Source: Ramlibacter rhizophilus
Lineage (GTDB): Bacteria > Pseudomonadota > Gammaproteobacteria > Burkholderiales > Burkholderiaceae_C
Direction of reading: 5' to 3'
Length of the DNA stretch: 64,000 nucleotides
Assembly: GCF_004681965.1 (NCBI RefSeq)
Contig: NZ_SMLL01000004.1
Location: 248,001 to 312,000 of the forward strand
This document shows positions 38,574 through 46,885 of the stretch, piece after piece. A model generated the notes under the pieces. It searched no databases, was not told the origin of the DNA, and worked only from the letters and a program-made list of their open reading frames with translations. Positions within the stretch are counted from its first letter, which is position 1, and every line of letters begins with the position of its first letter. The translations under genes and the position numbers were made by a program.

Positions 38574-39632
38574 ATGAGCCTCATTCCCGCCACCATCCTC
38601 ACCGGCTTCCTCGGTTCAGGGAAGACCACGCTGCTCAAGCGCGTGCTGAGCGAGGCGCACGGCCAGAAGATCGCCGTCATCGAGAACGAGTTCGGCGAAG
38701 AGAACATCGACAGCGACATCCTGGTCAGCGACACCGACGAGCAGATCGTGCAGATGAGCAACGGCTGCATCTGCTGCACCATCCGGGAAGACCTGCGCGC
38801 CACGCTGCAGCTGCTGGCGGAAAAGAAGCGCAAGGGCCTGCTGGATTTCGAGCGCATCGTCATCGAGACCACGGGCCTGGCCGACCCCGGCCCCGTGGCG
38901 CAGACCTTCTTCATGGACGACGAGATCGCCGAGACCTACCTGCTGGACTCCATCCTCACCCTGGTGGATGCCAAGCACGCGGCCCAGCAGCTCAACGACC
39001 GCCAGGAGGCGCGCCGGCAGGTGGGCTTCGCCGACCGCATCTTCCTCAGCAAGACCGACCTGGTCTCGGGTGACGAGACCGAGGCGCTCATGCACCGCCT
39101 TCGGCACATGAACCCGCGCGCACCGCAGCAGCGGGTGCATTTCGGTGAGGTGCCCATCGCGCAGGTCTTCGACCTGCGCGGCTTCAACCTCAACGCCAAG
39201 CTCGAGATCGACCCGGACTTCCTCAAGGAAGACGAGCACGACCACGCGCACCACGACCATGACCACGCGCACGGGGAGCACTGCGACCATCCTTCGCACG
39301 CCCACGGCGGCCATGGCCACCACCATCATCACGACGACGACGTCAAGAGCTTCGTCTTCAGGTCCGAGCGGCCCTTCGATCCTGCGCGCCTCGAGGACTT
39401 CCTCGGCGCCATCGTGAACATCTACGGCCCGCGCATGCTGCGCTACAAGGGCGTGCTGCACATGCAGGGCACCGACCGCAAGGTGATCTTCCAGGGCGTC
39501 CACCAGCTCATGGGCAGCGACCTGGGACCGGCCTGGGCTGAAGGCGAGCAGCGGCAGAGCAAGATGGTCTTCATCGGGCTGGACCTGCCGCGCGACATCT
39601 TCCTGCAGGGGCTGCAGCAATGCCTGGTGTGA
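38574..39632 (+). CDS. COG0523 (CobW/YjiA/ZNG) GTPase with histidine-rich loop
   Basis: A 352-residue metal-chaperone G3E GTPase. Walker A is 'GFLGSGKTTLL' (11-21), the metal-binding Cys-x-Cys-Cys is at 65-68 in 'NGCICCTI', Walker B/Mg 'VIETTGLADP', and the guanine motif 'LSKTDL'. A stretch of about 37 residues (220-256) holds roughly 17 His plus Asp and one Cys, a likely zinc or nickel buffer, and it lies between the GTPase and the C-terminal CobW_C domain. No cobalamin genes are near, so a zinc-type role is more likely than cobalt. The dksA gene follows. Confidence 0.92.
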   Translation: MSLIPATILTGFLGSGKTTLLKRVLSEAHGQKIAVIENEFGEENIDSDILVSDTDEQIVQMSNGCICCTIREDLRATLQLLAEKKRKGLLDFERIVIETTGLADPGPVAQTFFMDDEIAETYLLDSILTLVDAKHAAQQLNDRQEARRQVGFADRIFLSKTDLVSGDETEALMHRLRHMNPRAPQQRVHFGEVPIAQVFDLRGFNLNAKLEIDPDFLKEDEHDHAHHDHDHAHGEHCDHPSHAHGGHGHHHHHDDDVKSFVFRSERPFDPARLEDFLGAIVNIYGPRMLRYKGVLHMQGTDRKVIFQGVHQLMGSDLGPAWAEGEQRQSKMVFIGLDLPRDIFLQGLQQCLV

Positions 39633-39906
39633 TGCTGCGCTTGCGGCAACGCAACACCCGGGCAAACAGGGAGCGGCGACTGTTCCCGTTTGAGTTAGGC
39701 TTGCGCGCTTTGTAACGGACCGGCGAATGCTTGTCTCACTCCTGCAACTCATGGGCTTTCCCTCGGCTTCGGCGCGCGGAACGGCCGAGCTGCAAGACAA
39801 AGCAGGTATAACTCGGGCCGATGCAGGCCTTACATCAACCGGGAAGAGAGGGTCCGGTGCCAGCCGCCCGCGGTTGGCCAGGGCCGCAGCCGCGAGGAGG
39901 CAGGAA

Positions 39907-41169
39907 GTGAAGCCGCAACCGAAGGCCGCCGCCAAGGCGCAGAAACCAGCCGCCAAGAGCGCCCCCGTCAAGGCCGCTGCGAAGAAGGCGGTGGGCACGG
40001 CGCGCGTCGCCGCCAAGGCCGCCTCGGCCAAGACGCCGGCCCGCGCCGTCGCTGCCAAGGGCTCCGTGCGCACCGTCGCCAAGGCCGCGGCCAAGCCCGC
40101 CGCCGCCAAGCCGGCCGCCAAGGCCGCCACCCGCTCCGCCGCGCCGGCCTCGGCCCGCCCGGCCGCGCCCAAGTCCGCCGCCAAGAAACCCGTCGCCCGG
40201 CCAGTGTCCAAGGCGCCGGCCAAGCCGGCCGGCAAGGCCGCCCCGCCTTCCACCCCCAAGGCCGTGGCCAAGCGCCCGGCCCCCGCGCGCCCGGCCACCG
40301 CATCGGCGGCGGGAAGCGCCCCGACCCGCCAAGCCGCGCCCGCCAAGGCGGCGCCGGTACAGACCCCCACCAAGGGTCTCGCCCAGGGCGCGCCCGCCGC
40401 GTCCCCGAAACCATCCACCCCGGTGGCTGCCCGCAAGAGCGTGGCTGCCGCTTCCGCCATCGCTGCCTCCCCGGCGAAGTCCACGGCTCCGGCCGCGGCT
40501 GCGCCCGAGGTGCGCGTTCCTTCTTCCACCCCCGTAGCTGCCGCAGCCGCGCCCCAGGGCGCCGTGCCGCCCCGCGCCGGCCGGGTTTCCGCCCGGCTGG
40601 CCCAGATCACGGTGCCCTCCATGGCGCAGTCCGTGGCCTCCACGGCGCCCAAGGCCAGCTACATCCAGACGCCAAGTCCTCCCGTGCTCAAGTCGCCCCC
40701 CCTCGCCCAGGTCAGCAAAGACCCCAAGCTCGCCAACAACTGGAAAACCAAGAGCCCCGAGGAGCTCACGGATCCCGAGGTGCTGGCCATGCCCGACGCC
40801 GAATACATGAACGACAAGCAGATGGCGTTCTTCCGCCTGAAGCTGGTCGCCCTCAAGCGGGACATCCTGGCCAACGCCGGTGAGACCACCGAGCATCTGC
40901 GCGAGGACACGGTCATCGTGCCGGATCCGGCCGACCGCGCCACCATCGAGGAAGAGCATGCGCTGGAACTGCGCACGCGCGACCGGGAGCGCAAGCTGCT
41001 CAAGAAGATCGAGCAGTCCATCGCCCGCATCGACGCGGGCGACTACGGCTACTGCGACGAGACCGGCGAGCCCATCGGCGTGGGCCGCCTGCTGGCCCGC
41101 CCCACGGCCACGCTGTCGCTGGAAGCGCAGCAGCGGCGTGAGCTCAAGCAGAAGATGTTCGGCGACTGA
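39907..41169 (+). CDS. dksA: DksA-family RNA polymerase-binding protein with long AKP-rich N-terminal tail
   Basis: A transcription factor that binds the RNA polymerase secondary channel and works with ppGpp. The DksA domain is at about residues 270-420: coiled-coil 'LVALKRDILANAGETTEHLRED', tip 'PDPADRATIEEEHALELRTRDRERKLLKKI', and the C-terminal 'YGYCDETGEPIGVGRLLARPTATLSLEAQ'. Only Cys383 of the four zinc-finger cysteines remains. Residues 1-250 are Ala/Lys/Pro repeats like histone H1. I choose GTG at 39907 because GGAGG at 39896-39900 precedes it perfectly; the ATG at 39727 lacks such a site and would add 60 residues. The 274-bp upstream gap holds a TATAAC box (39807-39812) but no gene. 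Confidence 0.88.
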   Translation: MKPQPKAAAKAQKPAAKSAPVKAAAKKAVGTARVAAKAASAKTPARAVAAKGSVRTVAKAAAKPAAAKPAAKAATRSAAPASARPAAPKSAAKKPVARPVSKAPAKPAGKAAPPSTPKAVAKRPAPARPATASAAGSAPTRQAAPAKAAPVQTPTKGLAQGAPAASPKPSTPVAARKSVAAASAIAASPAKSTAPAAAAPEVRVPSSTPVAAAAAPQGAVPPRAGRVSARLAQITVPSMAQSVASTAPKASYIQTPSPPVLKSPPLAQVSKDPKLANNWKTKSPEELTDPEVLAMPDAEYMNDKQMAFFRLKLVALKRDILANAGETTEHLREDTVIVPDPADRATIEEEHALELRTRDRERKLLKKIEQSIARIDAGDYGYCDETGEPIGVGRLLARPTATLSLEAQQRRELKQKMFGD

Positions 41170-41193
41170 TCTTTTCCTCGGCGCCGCGCTGCC

Positions 41194-42921
41194 ATGTCCG
41201 ACCCCAAGGACGAGAACCCCGGGCTCTTCGCCAAGGTCATCAAGTTCGTGCGCAACCCCGCATCGGGCTGGTCGGGGTTGGAGCTGCCCGAGGAGGAGCG
41301 CGAAAGCGGCTACTCCCGGCAGATGCTCAAGGAGATGATCGAGCGCAAGCGGCGCAACGACTTCGTGCGCCGCCGCGAGTTCGACATGCTGCGCAAGCTG
41401 CGCCGCAGCGAGGTCATCGCGGGCAACGACCCCGCGGCCAGGCCTTCCTTCTTCCAGAGCTCCTTGCCTTCTCGGCCGGACGACCGCGCCAGCACGCTCA
41501 AGAAGATCGACGAGATCGAGGCGCAGATGTCGCAGCAGTGGTGGAAGACCCGCAATGGGGAGCCCACCACCACGGGCGGCCTGTCGCGCTCCACGATCCC
41601 GCCGCTGACGAGCTCCGGTCCCACCGGGCTGCCGGGCAGCCGTGTCGGCGGCTTCAGCCCGTCGGAGGGGCTCTCGATCGAGCTTCCGCTGCTGCACGCG
41701 CAGACGCAGCCCCTGACCGTGGAGGCCACCCTGCCGGCCACGGTGCCCAACGTCCTGCCGCCGTCGGCGCAGCCGCCGAGCGTTCTGGCGTCGACCCTCG
41801 ACTTCTCGCCGGAGCTTGCGCCGGTGGAGGAGTTCACCCACGACGCCGAGCTCGAAGACGTCGCGATCCGCTTCGCCCAGGGGGACGACGCCGGCGTCGA
41901 AGCCGGCCTGCAGGCCCTGGTGGGCGCCGGTGGCACACGGCAGGACCATGTCGAGACCTGGCTCGTGCTGTTCGACTTCTACCGCGCCACCGGCCGGCAG
42001 GAACGTTTCGACGAAGCCGCGCTGAGCTTTGCCGAGCGCTTCGGCCGCTCGGCCCCGCAGTGGATCGCCTTCGGTGGCCCGGCCCGCGGCGGCCCGGCGC
42101 AGCCGGCCGGGCCTGCCGCGCCGGTCACGCCGGTGGACTGGACCTGCCCGCCGGTGCTCACGGCCGCCGCCTTCCCCCTGCTCCAGGCGGCGCTCGCGCG
42201 CGCCCCCCAGCCCTGGCGTCTCTCCTGGGGCCGGCTGGGCAGCATCGATGAAAGCGCCCTGGCGCCGCTGGCCCAGTTGCTGGGCCAGTGGGCCGCCCAA
42301 CCCGTGGCACTGCGCTTCGTTGCCGCCGAATGCCTGGAAGCTGCCTTGAAGGCGCGCACCCCGCCAGCCGACGCCAGCGTTCCGGCGGCCTGGTGGCGCC
42401 TGCGGATGGAGGCGCTTCGCCTGCTCAACCGCCCGGACGAGTTCGAGATGGTGGCCATGGACTTCTGCATCGCCTACGAAGTGTCGCCACCGTCCTGGGA
42501 GGCGCCGCGCTGCCGGGTCGCGGCCCTGGATGCCGACGGCCAGTCCGCGGCGCCGGCCAGCGCGTTCCCGCGCGAGCCCTATGCCGACTCCGTGGCCAGC
42601 GTGCCGGCCAGCGGCTTCGGCGAGCCCGCCTCGCGCTTCGCTCCCATGCCGCAGGGCGAACTCGCCGGTGCCCTGCAGGACGATGCCACCGCCTTGCTGG
42701 CCCGGCTGCCCGCCGTGTCCGCCGGCCAATCGCTGTCCGTCGACTGCGCCCGCCTGGTGCGCATCGATTTCGGCGCGGCCGGAAGCCTGCTCAACTGGTG
42801 CACCGCACGGCAGGCCGAAGGCTGCCTGCTGCAGTTCACCGGCGTGCACCGGCTGGTCGCCGCCTTCTTCGCGGTGGTGGGCATCGACGGCACGGCCCGC
42901 ATCGCCCTGCGCCGCGACTGA
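41194..42921 (+). CDS. STAS-domain protein of unknown function
   Basis: A 575-residue cytosolic protein with no signal peptide or membrane segment. The N-terminal 120 residues are charged ('[20 protein letters not shown]', '[19 protein letters not shown]'). A Pro/Ser/Thr-rich linker follows (about 125-210), then an alpha-helical region with TPR-like helices ('[18 protein letters not shown]', '[24 protein letters not shown]'). It ends in a STAS-type anti-sigma-antagonist domain ('[22 protein letters not shown]', '[20 protein letters not shown]'). No Ser stands clearly at the phosphorylation site. It lies between dksA (24 bp) and hslV (59 bp), suggesting a stress or regulatory setting. Function is unassigned. 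Confidence 0.8.
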   Translation: MSDPKDENPGLFAKVIKFVRNPASGWSGLELPEEERESGYSRQMLKEMIERKRRNDFVRRREFDMLRKLRRSEVIAGNDPAARPSFFQSSLPSRPDDRASTLKKIDEIEAQMSQQWWKTRNGEPTTTGGLSRSTIPPLTSSGPTGLPGSRVGGFSPSEGLSIELPLLHAQTQPLTVEATLPATVPNVLPPSAQPPSVLASTLDFSPELAPVEEFTHDAELEDVAIRFAQGDDAGVEAGLQALVGAGGTRQDHVETWLVLFDFYRATGRQERFDEAALSFAERFGRSAPQWIAFGGPARGGPAQPAGPAAPVTPVDWTCPPVLTAAAFPLLQAALARAPQPWRLSWGRLGSIDESALAPLAQLLGQWAAQPVALRFVAAECLEAALKARTPPADASVPAAWWRLRMEALRLLNRPDEFEMVAMDFCIAYEVSPPSWEAPRCRVAALDADGQSAAPASAFPREPYADSVASVPASGFGEPASRFAPMPQGELAGALQDDATALLARLPAVSAGQSLSVDCARLVRIDFGAAGSLLNWCTARQAEGCLLQFTGVHRLVAAFFAVVGIDGTARIALRRD

Positions 42922-42980
42922 AATCGCAACGGTTTCCCTGGTCGGCTTGCATTCGCGGGCACCGTCCCCAGTTCGCTGCG

Positions 42981-43547
42981 ATGGAACAGTTTCACGGAAC
43001 GACCATCGTGAGCGTGCGCCGTCGCGCCCCGGATGGCAGCTGGCAGGTGGCGATCGGCGGTGACGGCCAGGTCACCCTGGGCAATGTGGTGGTCAAGGGT
43101 TCGGCCCGCAAGGTGCGCAAGCTCTACCACGACCGCGTGCTGGCCGGCTTCGCCGGCGCCACGGCCGATGCCTTCACCTTGTTCGAGCGCTTCGAGGGCA
43201 AGCTGGAAAAGCACCAGGGCCACCTGGTGCGTGCCGCGATCGAGCTCACCAAGGACTGGCGCACCGACCGCGTCCTGCGGCGCCTGGAAGCCATGCTGGC
43301 GGTGGCCGACAAGGACGCCTCGCTCATCATCACCGGCAACGGTGACGTCCTCGAACCCGAGCGCGGCATCATCGCCATCGGCTCCGGCGGCGCCTACGCC
43401 CAGGCCGCCGCGCGTGCCCTGCTCGAGCACACCGAGCTCCCGGCCCAGGACATCGTCAAGAAGTCGCTGGAGATCGCGGGGGAGCTGTGCATCTACACGA
43501 ACATGAACCACACGGTGGAGGTGCTGGGGGAGGGCGCCAGGGGCTAG
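42981..43547 (+). CDS. hslV: ATP-dependent protease peptidase subunit HslV
   Basis: A 188-residue threonine peptidase of the bacterial proteasome-like HslUV complex. After removal of six residues ('MEQFHG') the catalytic Thr becomes the N-terminus of 'TTIVSVRR'. Other signatures are '[22 protein letters not shown]', '[16 protein letters not shown]' and '[17 protein letters not shown]'. The longer open frame upstream lies inside the STAS gene and is rejected. It precedes hslU by 61 bp. Confidence 0.96.
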   Translation: MEQFHGTTIVSVRRRAPDGSWQVAIGGDGQVTLGNVVVKGSARKVRKLYHDRVLAGFAGATADAFTLFERFEGKLEKHQGHLVRAAIELTKDWRTDRVLRRLEAMLAVADKDASLIITGNGDVLEPERGIIAIGSGGAYAQAAARALLEHTELPAQDIVKKSLEIAGELCIYTNMNHTVEVLGEGARG

Positions 43548-43608
43548 CGCCCTGGCCGCAGTCCGGTTTGCCCGCACGTCTCCTCCTCGCTTCCAGCCTC
43601 CACGCCCT

Positions 43609-44919
43609 ATGTCTTCCATGACCCCCCAGGAAATCGTCTCCGAACTCGACCGGCACATCGTCGGGCAGCAGCAGGCCAAGCGCGCGGTGGCCATCGCGCT
43701 GCGCAATCGCTGGCGCCGCCAGCAGGTGGACGAGAAGCTCCGCCCGGAGATCACGCCCAAGAACATCCTCATGATCGGCCCGACCGGCGTCGGCAAGACC
43801 GAGATCGCCCGACGGCTGGCGCGCCTGGCCGATGCGCCGTTCATCAAGGTCGAGGCCACCAAGTTCACCGAGGTCGGCTACGTCGGCAAGGACGTGGACT
43901 CCATCATCCGGGACCTGGCCGAGATGGCCGTCAAGGAGACCCGCGTGGCGGCCATGCGCAAGGTGCGCACCCGCGCCGAGGATGCGGCCGAGGAGCGCAT
44001 CCTCGATGCGCTGCTTCCGGGCACCCAGGCGCACGAGGACAACGCGACCCGGCAGGCCTTCCGCAAGAAGCTGCGCGAAGGGCAGCTGGACGACAAGGAT
44101 GTCGAGGTCGAGCTGAGCGACGCCAAGCCGCCGCTGGAGATCCTGGGGCCCGCCGGCATGGAGGACATGGCCGAGCAGCTCAAGGGCATGTTCGGCCAGC
44201 TCGGAGCCGGGCGGCGCAAGACGCGCAAGCTCAAGATCCGCGACGCGCTGCGCCAGCTCACCGACGAGGAGGCCGCGCGCCTGGTCAACGAGGAGGAGAT
44301 CCGCGCCGAGGCCATCCACAACGCCGAGCAGAACGGCATCGTCTTCATCGACGAGATCGACAAGGTCACCTCGCGCAGCGAGGGCACCAGCGCGGCCGAC
44401 GTGTCGCGCCAGGGCGTGCAGCGCGACCTGCTGCCCCTGGTGGAAGGCACCACCGTCGCCACCAAGTACGGCCCCATCAAGACCGACCACATCCTCTTCA
44501 TCGCCAGCGGCGCCTTCCACCTGTCCAAGCCGAGCGACCTGATCCCCGAGCTGCAGGGGCGCCTGCCGATCCGCGTCGAGCTGGCCTCGCTGTCCGTCGA
44601 GGACTTCGAGGCCATCCTCACCCAGACCCATGCCTCGCTGGTCAAGCAGTACCAGGCGCTGCTGGCCACCGAGGGCGTCACGCTCGTGTTCACCCCCGAC
44701 GGCATCACCCGGCTGGCCCGCATCGCCTATGAGGTCAACGAGCGCACCGAGAACATCGGTGCGCGGCGCCTGTCCACGGTCATGGAGCGGCTGCTGGACG
44801 AGATCAGCTTCGAGGCGACGCGCCTGAGTGGCCAGACCCTCACGATCGACGCCGCCTACGTGGACAGCCGCCTGGCCGAGCTGAGCCGGGACGAAGACCT
44901 GTCGCGCTACATCCTCTGA
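43609..44919 (+). CDS. hslU: ATP-dependent protease ATPase subunit HslU
   Basis: A 436-residue AAA+ unfoldase that feeds HslV. Opening '[28 protein letters not shown]', Walker A '[13 protein letters not shown]', an inserted I domain (about 110-240), Walker B '[12 protein letters not shown]', sensor 'IASGAFH' and '[14 protein letters not shown]', and the C-terminal 'LSRYIL' that docks into HslV. All motifs are intact. It is followed by a 324-bp non-coding region that holds the mra promoter. Confidence 0.97.
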   Translation: MSSMTPQEIVSELDRHIVGQQQAKRAVAIALRNRWRRQQVDEKLRPEITPKNILMIGPTGVGKTEIARRLARLADAPFIKVEATKFTEVGYVGKDVDSIIRDLAEMAVKETRVAAMRKVRTRAEDAAEERILDALLPGTQAHEDNATRQAFRKKLREGQLDDKDVEVELSDAKPPLEILGPAGMEDMAEQLKGMFGQLGAGRRKTRKLKIRDALRQLTDEEAARLVNEEEIRAEAIHNAEQNGIVFIDEIDKVTSRSEGTSAADVSRQGVQRDLLPLVEGTTVATKYGPIKTDHILFIASGAFHLSKPSDLIPELQGRLPIRVELASLSVEDFEAILTQTHASLVKQYQALLATEGVTLVFTPDGITRLARIAYEVNERTENIGARRLSTVMERLLDEISFEATRLSGQTLTIDAAYVDSRLAELSRDEDLSRYIL

Positions 44920-45053
44920 CGCCAGCCGCAGCGCACCAGTCCGACCTGTTGCGCGGCCGTGGACCGTGTTGGGCTGTCGGCACGTCCGCGCCGCCGCAGG
45001 CAGCTCGCGGGCACCTCAGACGCTACTTTCACAGCAACCTGTAAGTTCTTCAT

Positions 45054-45098
45054 TTAGAACGCGAATTTGCGTTTCGCTACGCCAAATTTGCGTTCTAA
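45054..45098. repeat. 45-bp inverted repeat in AT-rich hslU-mraZ gap
   Basis: TTAGAACGC...AATTTG...CGT (45054-45072) is mirrored by ACG...AAATTTG...GCGTTCTAA (45079-45098) around a 6-nt loop, with one mismatch and one bulge. The patch is much more AT-rich than its surroundings. No T-run follows, so it is not a classic terminator; a protein site or a bidirectional terminator for hslU is possible. Confidence 0.6.
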
Positions 45099-45136
45099 GT
45101 GCTTGATTCCATTGACTTTTTCCACGCGAGCACGTC

Positions 45137-45164
45137 TTGCGCCGTTGAGTTTTCCTGCTACAGT
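45137..45164 (+). promoter_or_regulatory. Candidate mra promoter
   Basis: TTGCGC (45137-45142) and TACAGT (45159-45164) with 16-bp spacing and an upstream TG (45156-45157, extended -10). The first MraZ box overlaps its -10, as expected for repression by MraZ. Confidence 0.5.
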
Positions 45165-45197
45165 GGGATTAAGTGCAGTTTGGTGGGAAAAAGTGTC
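45163..45197 (+). promoter_or_regulatory. MraZ operator, four GTG boxes at 10-bp spacing
   Basis: GTG occurs at 45163, 45173, 45183 and 45193, reading GTGGG, GTGCA, GTGGG and GTGTC. Exact 10-bp spacing matches the known MraZ sites of direct TGGG/GTG repeats ahead of mraZ, contacted by a ring-shaped MraZ oligomer. It lies 47-81 bp before the mraZ start. Confidence 0.8.
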
Positions 45198-45243
45198 CTG
45201 AAATCCCAGGGCTGCACCGTCTCCACCTCGGGAAAGCAAAGCG

Positions 45244-45672
45244 GTGTTCCAGGGCGCGTCCTCACTCACTCTCGATGCCAAGGGTCGGCTTTCCGTGCCG
45301 ACCCGGCATCGCGACGTGCTGAGCGCCACCGCGGGCAACCAGCTCACCATCACGCGCCATCCGCATGGCTGCCTGATGGTCTTTCCACGACCCGAATGGG
45401 AAAAATTCCGTGAACGCATCGCGGCCCTTCCCATGCAGGCGCAGTGGTGGAAGAGAATCTTCCTGGGCAACGCCATGGACGTCGACATCGACGGCGCCGG
45501 CCGCGTGCTGATCTCACCGGAGTTGCGTGCGGCAGCCGGCATCGAACGCGAGACGATGCTGCTGGGCATGGGCAATCACTTCGAGCTCTGGGACAAGGCG
45601 ACATACGACGCCAAGGAGGCCGAAGCCATGGCCGGTGAGATGCCCGATGCATTCAAGGACTTTTCTTTCTGA
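45244..45672 (+). CDS. mraZ: Transcriptional regulator MraZ
   Basis: A 142-residue AbrB-like DNA-binding protein of two tandem repeats: '[19 protein letters not shown]' (repeat 1) and '[24 protein letters not shown]' (repeat 2), each with the Asp-x-x-Gly-Arg loop. It represses the dcw operon. The GTG start is supported by length and the conserved '[11 protein letters not shown]' opening. Four GTG boxes lie upstream, so autoregulation is expected. rsmH begins 11 bp downstream. Confidence 0.96.
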   Translation: MFQGASSLTLDAKGRLSVPTRHRDVLSATAGNQLTITRHPHGCLMVFPRPEWEKFRERIAALPMQAQWWKRIFLGNAMDVDIDGAGRVLISPELRAAAGIERETMLLGMGNHFELWDKATYDAKEAEAMAGEMPDAFKDFSF

Positions 45673-45683
45673 CGGCGCAGGCG

Positions 45684-46595
45684 GTGGACACCGAATGGAA
45701 TCACACCACCGTCCTGTTGAACGAAGCGATCGAAGCGCTCGTCACCAGGCCGGACGGACACTACGTCGATGCGACCTTCGGCCGCGGCGGGCACACGCGC
45801 CTGCTGCTCTCGCGCCTCGGTCCGCAGGGGCGCGTGACGGCCTTCGACAAGGACCCGGAGGCGGTGGCGCAGGCCGCGCGCCTGCAGGACCCGCGCTTTT
45901 CCATCCGCCACCAGGGCTTCGCCCACCTGGTGGAGCTGGCGCCCCGCAGCGCCACTGGGCTGCTGATGGACCTGGGCATCAGCTCGCCGCAGATCGACAA
46001 CCCCGCCCGGGGCTTTTCCTTCCGCCACGAGGGCCCGCTCGACATGCGCATGGATACCACGCGCGGCGAGAGCGTGGCCCAGTGGCTGTCACGGGCCGAG
46101 CTCGGCCAGATTGCGCAGGTGATTCGTGACTATGGCGAAGAACGGTTTGCTGTTCCGATTGCAAAGGCGATTGTGGCTCGCCGACAGGAACGGGGCCCTC
46201 TTGCAACCACCGCCGAGCTGGCCCAGCTCGTGGCTGGTGCGGTCAAAACCCGCGAGCCGGGCCAGGACCCTGCAACGCGCACATTTCAGGCTCTTCGGAT
46301 TTTCATCAACGCCGAGCTTGAAGAGCTCGAGCAGGCGCTAGAGGCTGCCTTGGACCTCCTGGAACCCCAGGGCCGGCTCGTGGTGATCAGCTTCCACTCG
46401 CTGGAGGACCGGATCGTCAAGCAGTTCATCGCGCGCCATTCGCGCGAGGTGGTGGACCGCCGCGCGCCCTTCGCACCGGGCGTGCCCCTGAAGCTGCGTG
46501 CCCTGGCCCGCGTCAAGCCCTCGGCGGCCGAGGTCGCCGCCAACCCGCGCGCGCGCAGCGCGATCATGCGCGTGGCCGAGAGGACCTCGGCATGA
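45684..46595 (+). CDS. rsmH: 16S rRNA (cytosine(1402)-N4) methyltransferase RsmH
   Basis: A 303-residue SAM methyltransferase (formerly MraW). The opening '[14 protein letters not shown]', SAM loop '[18 protein letters not shown]', '[22 protein letters not shown]', and C-terminal '[17 protein letters not shown]' are diagnostic. It modifies C1402 in the ribosomal P site. It starts with GTG and overlaps ftsL by 4 bp. Confidence 0.97.
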   Translation: MDTEWNHTTVLLNEAIEALVTRPDGHYVDATFGRGGHTRLLLSRLGPQGRVTAFDKDPEAVAQAARLQDPRFSIRHQGFAHLVELAPRSATGLLMDLGISSPQIDNPARGFSFRHEGPLDMRMDTTRGESVAQWLSRAELGQIAQVIRDYGEERFAVPIAKAIVARRQERGPLATTAELAQLVAGAVKTREPGQDPATRTFQALRIFINAELEELEQALEAALDLLEPQGRLVVISFHSLEDRIVKQFIARHSREVVDRRAPFAPGVPLKLRALARVKPSAAEVAANPRARSAIMRVAERTSA

Positions 46596-46885
46596 TGCGC
46601 CTGAACATCGTCCTGCTGCTGGCCGTGCTGGCCAGCGCGCTCTATCTCGTGCGCGTGCAGTACGACTCGCGGCGCCTCTACACCGAGATCGAACGCGCGC
46701 AGTCCGAGGCGCGGCGGCTGGACACCGAGCGCGAGCGGCTCATGGCCGACAAGCGCGGCCAGGCCACGCCGCTGCGCGTCGAGCGCCTGGCCAAGGAGCA
46801 GCTGCAGATGCGCCCGCCCTCGCCGGCGATCACGCAGTACGTCACGCAGGGCGCTGCCTCCGCGCCGGAGGTCGCCAGGAAATGA
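46592..46885 (+). CDS. ftsL: Cell division protein FtsL
   Basis: A 97-residue bitopic inner-membrane protein. One membrane helix ('[19 protein letters not shown]') is followed by a periplasmic coiled coil with heptad spacing ('[21 protein letters not shown]'). It forms the FtsQLB complex that activates septal synthesis. Sequence conservation in FtsL is low; position between rsmH and ftsI and topology support the call. Two adjacent ATG codons offer the start; the first overlaps the rsmH stop. Confidence 0.92.
   Translation: MMRLNIVLLLAVLASALYLVRVQYDSRRLYTEIERAQSEARRLDTERERLMADKRGQATPLRVERLAKEQLQMRPPSPAITQYVTQGAASAPEVARK

Noticed and set aside
39231-39340. The CAC/GAC-rich stretch as a tandem repeat or sequencing artefact.
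   Set aside because: It keeps the reading frame and encodes the histidine-rich loop typical of COG0523 GTPases; units are irregular.
39727-39906. A 60-codon extension of DksA to the ATG at 39727.
   Set aside because: No ribosome site; the GTG at 39907 has an optimal GGAGG and starts at the Lys/Pro-rich tail.
39835-42849. A 1004-codon minus-strand open frame over dksA and the STAS gene.
   Set aside because: The Gly/Arg-rich repeats are the complement of the Ala/Lys/Pro tail codons of DksA. No start signal or family match.
45054-45098. The inverted repeat as an intrinsic terminator of hslU.
   Set aside because: The stem is AT-rich and lacks a following T-run; it starts 134 bp after the hslU stop.
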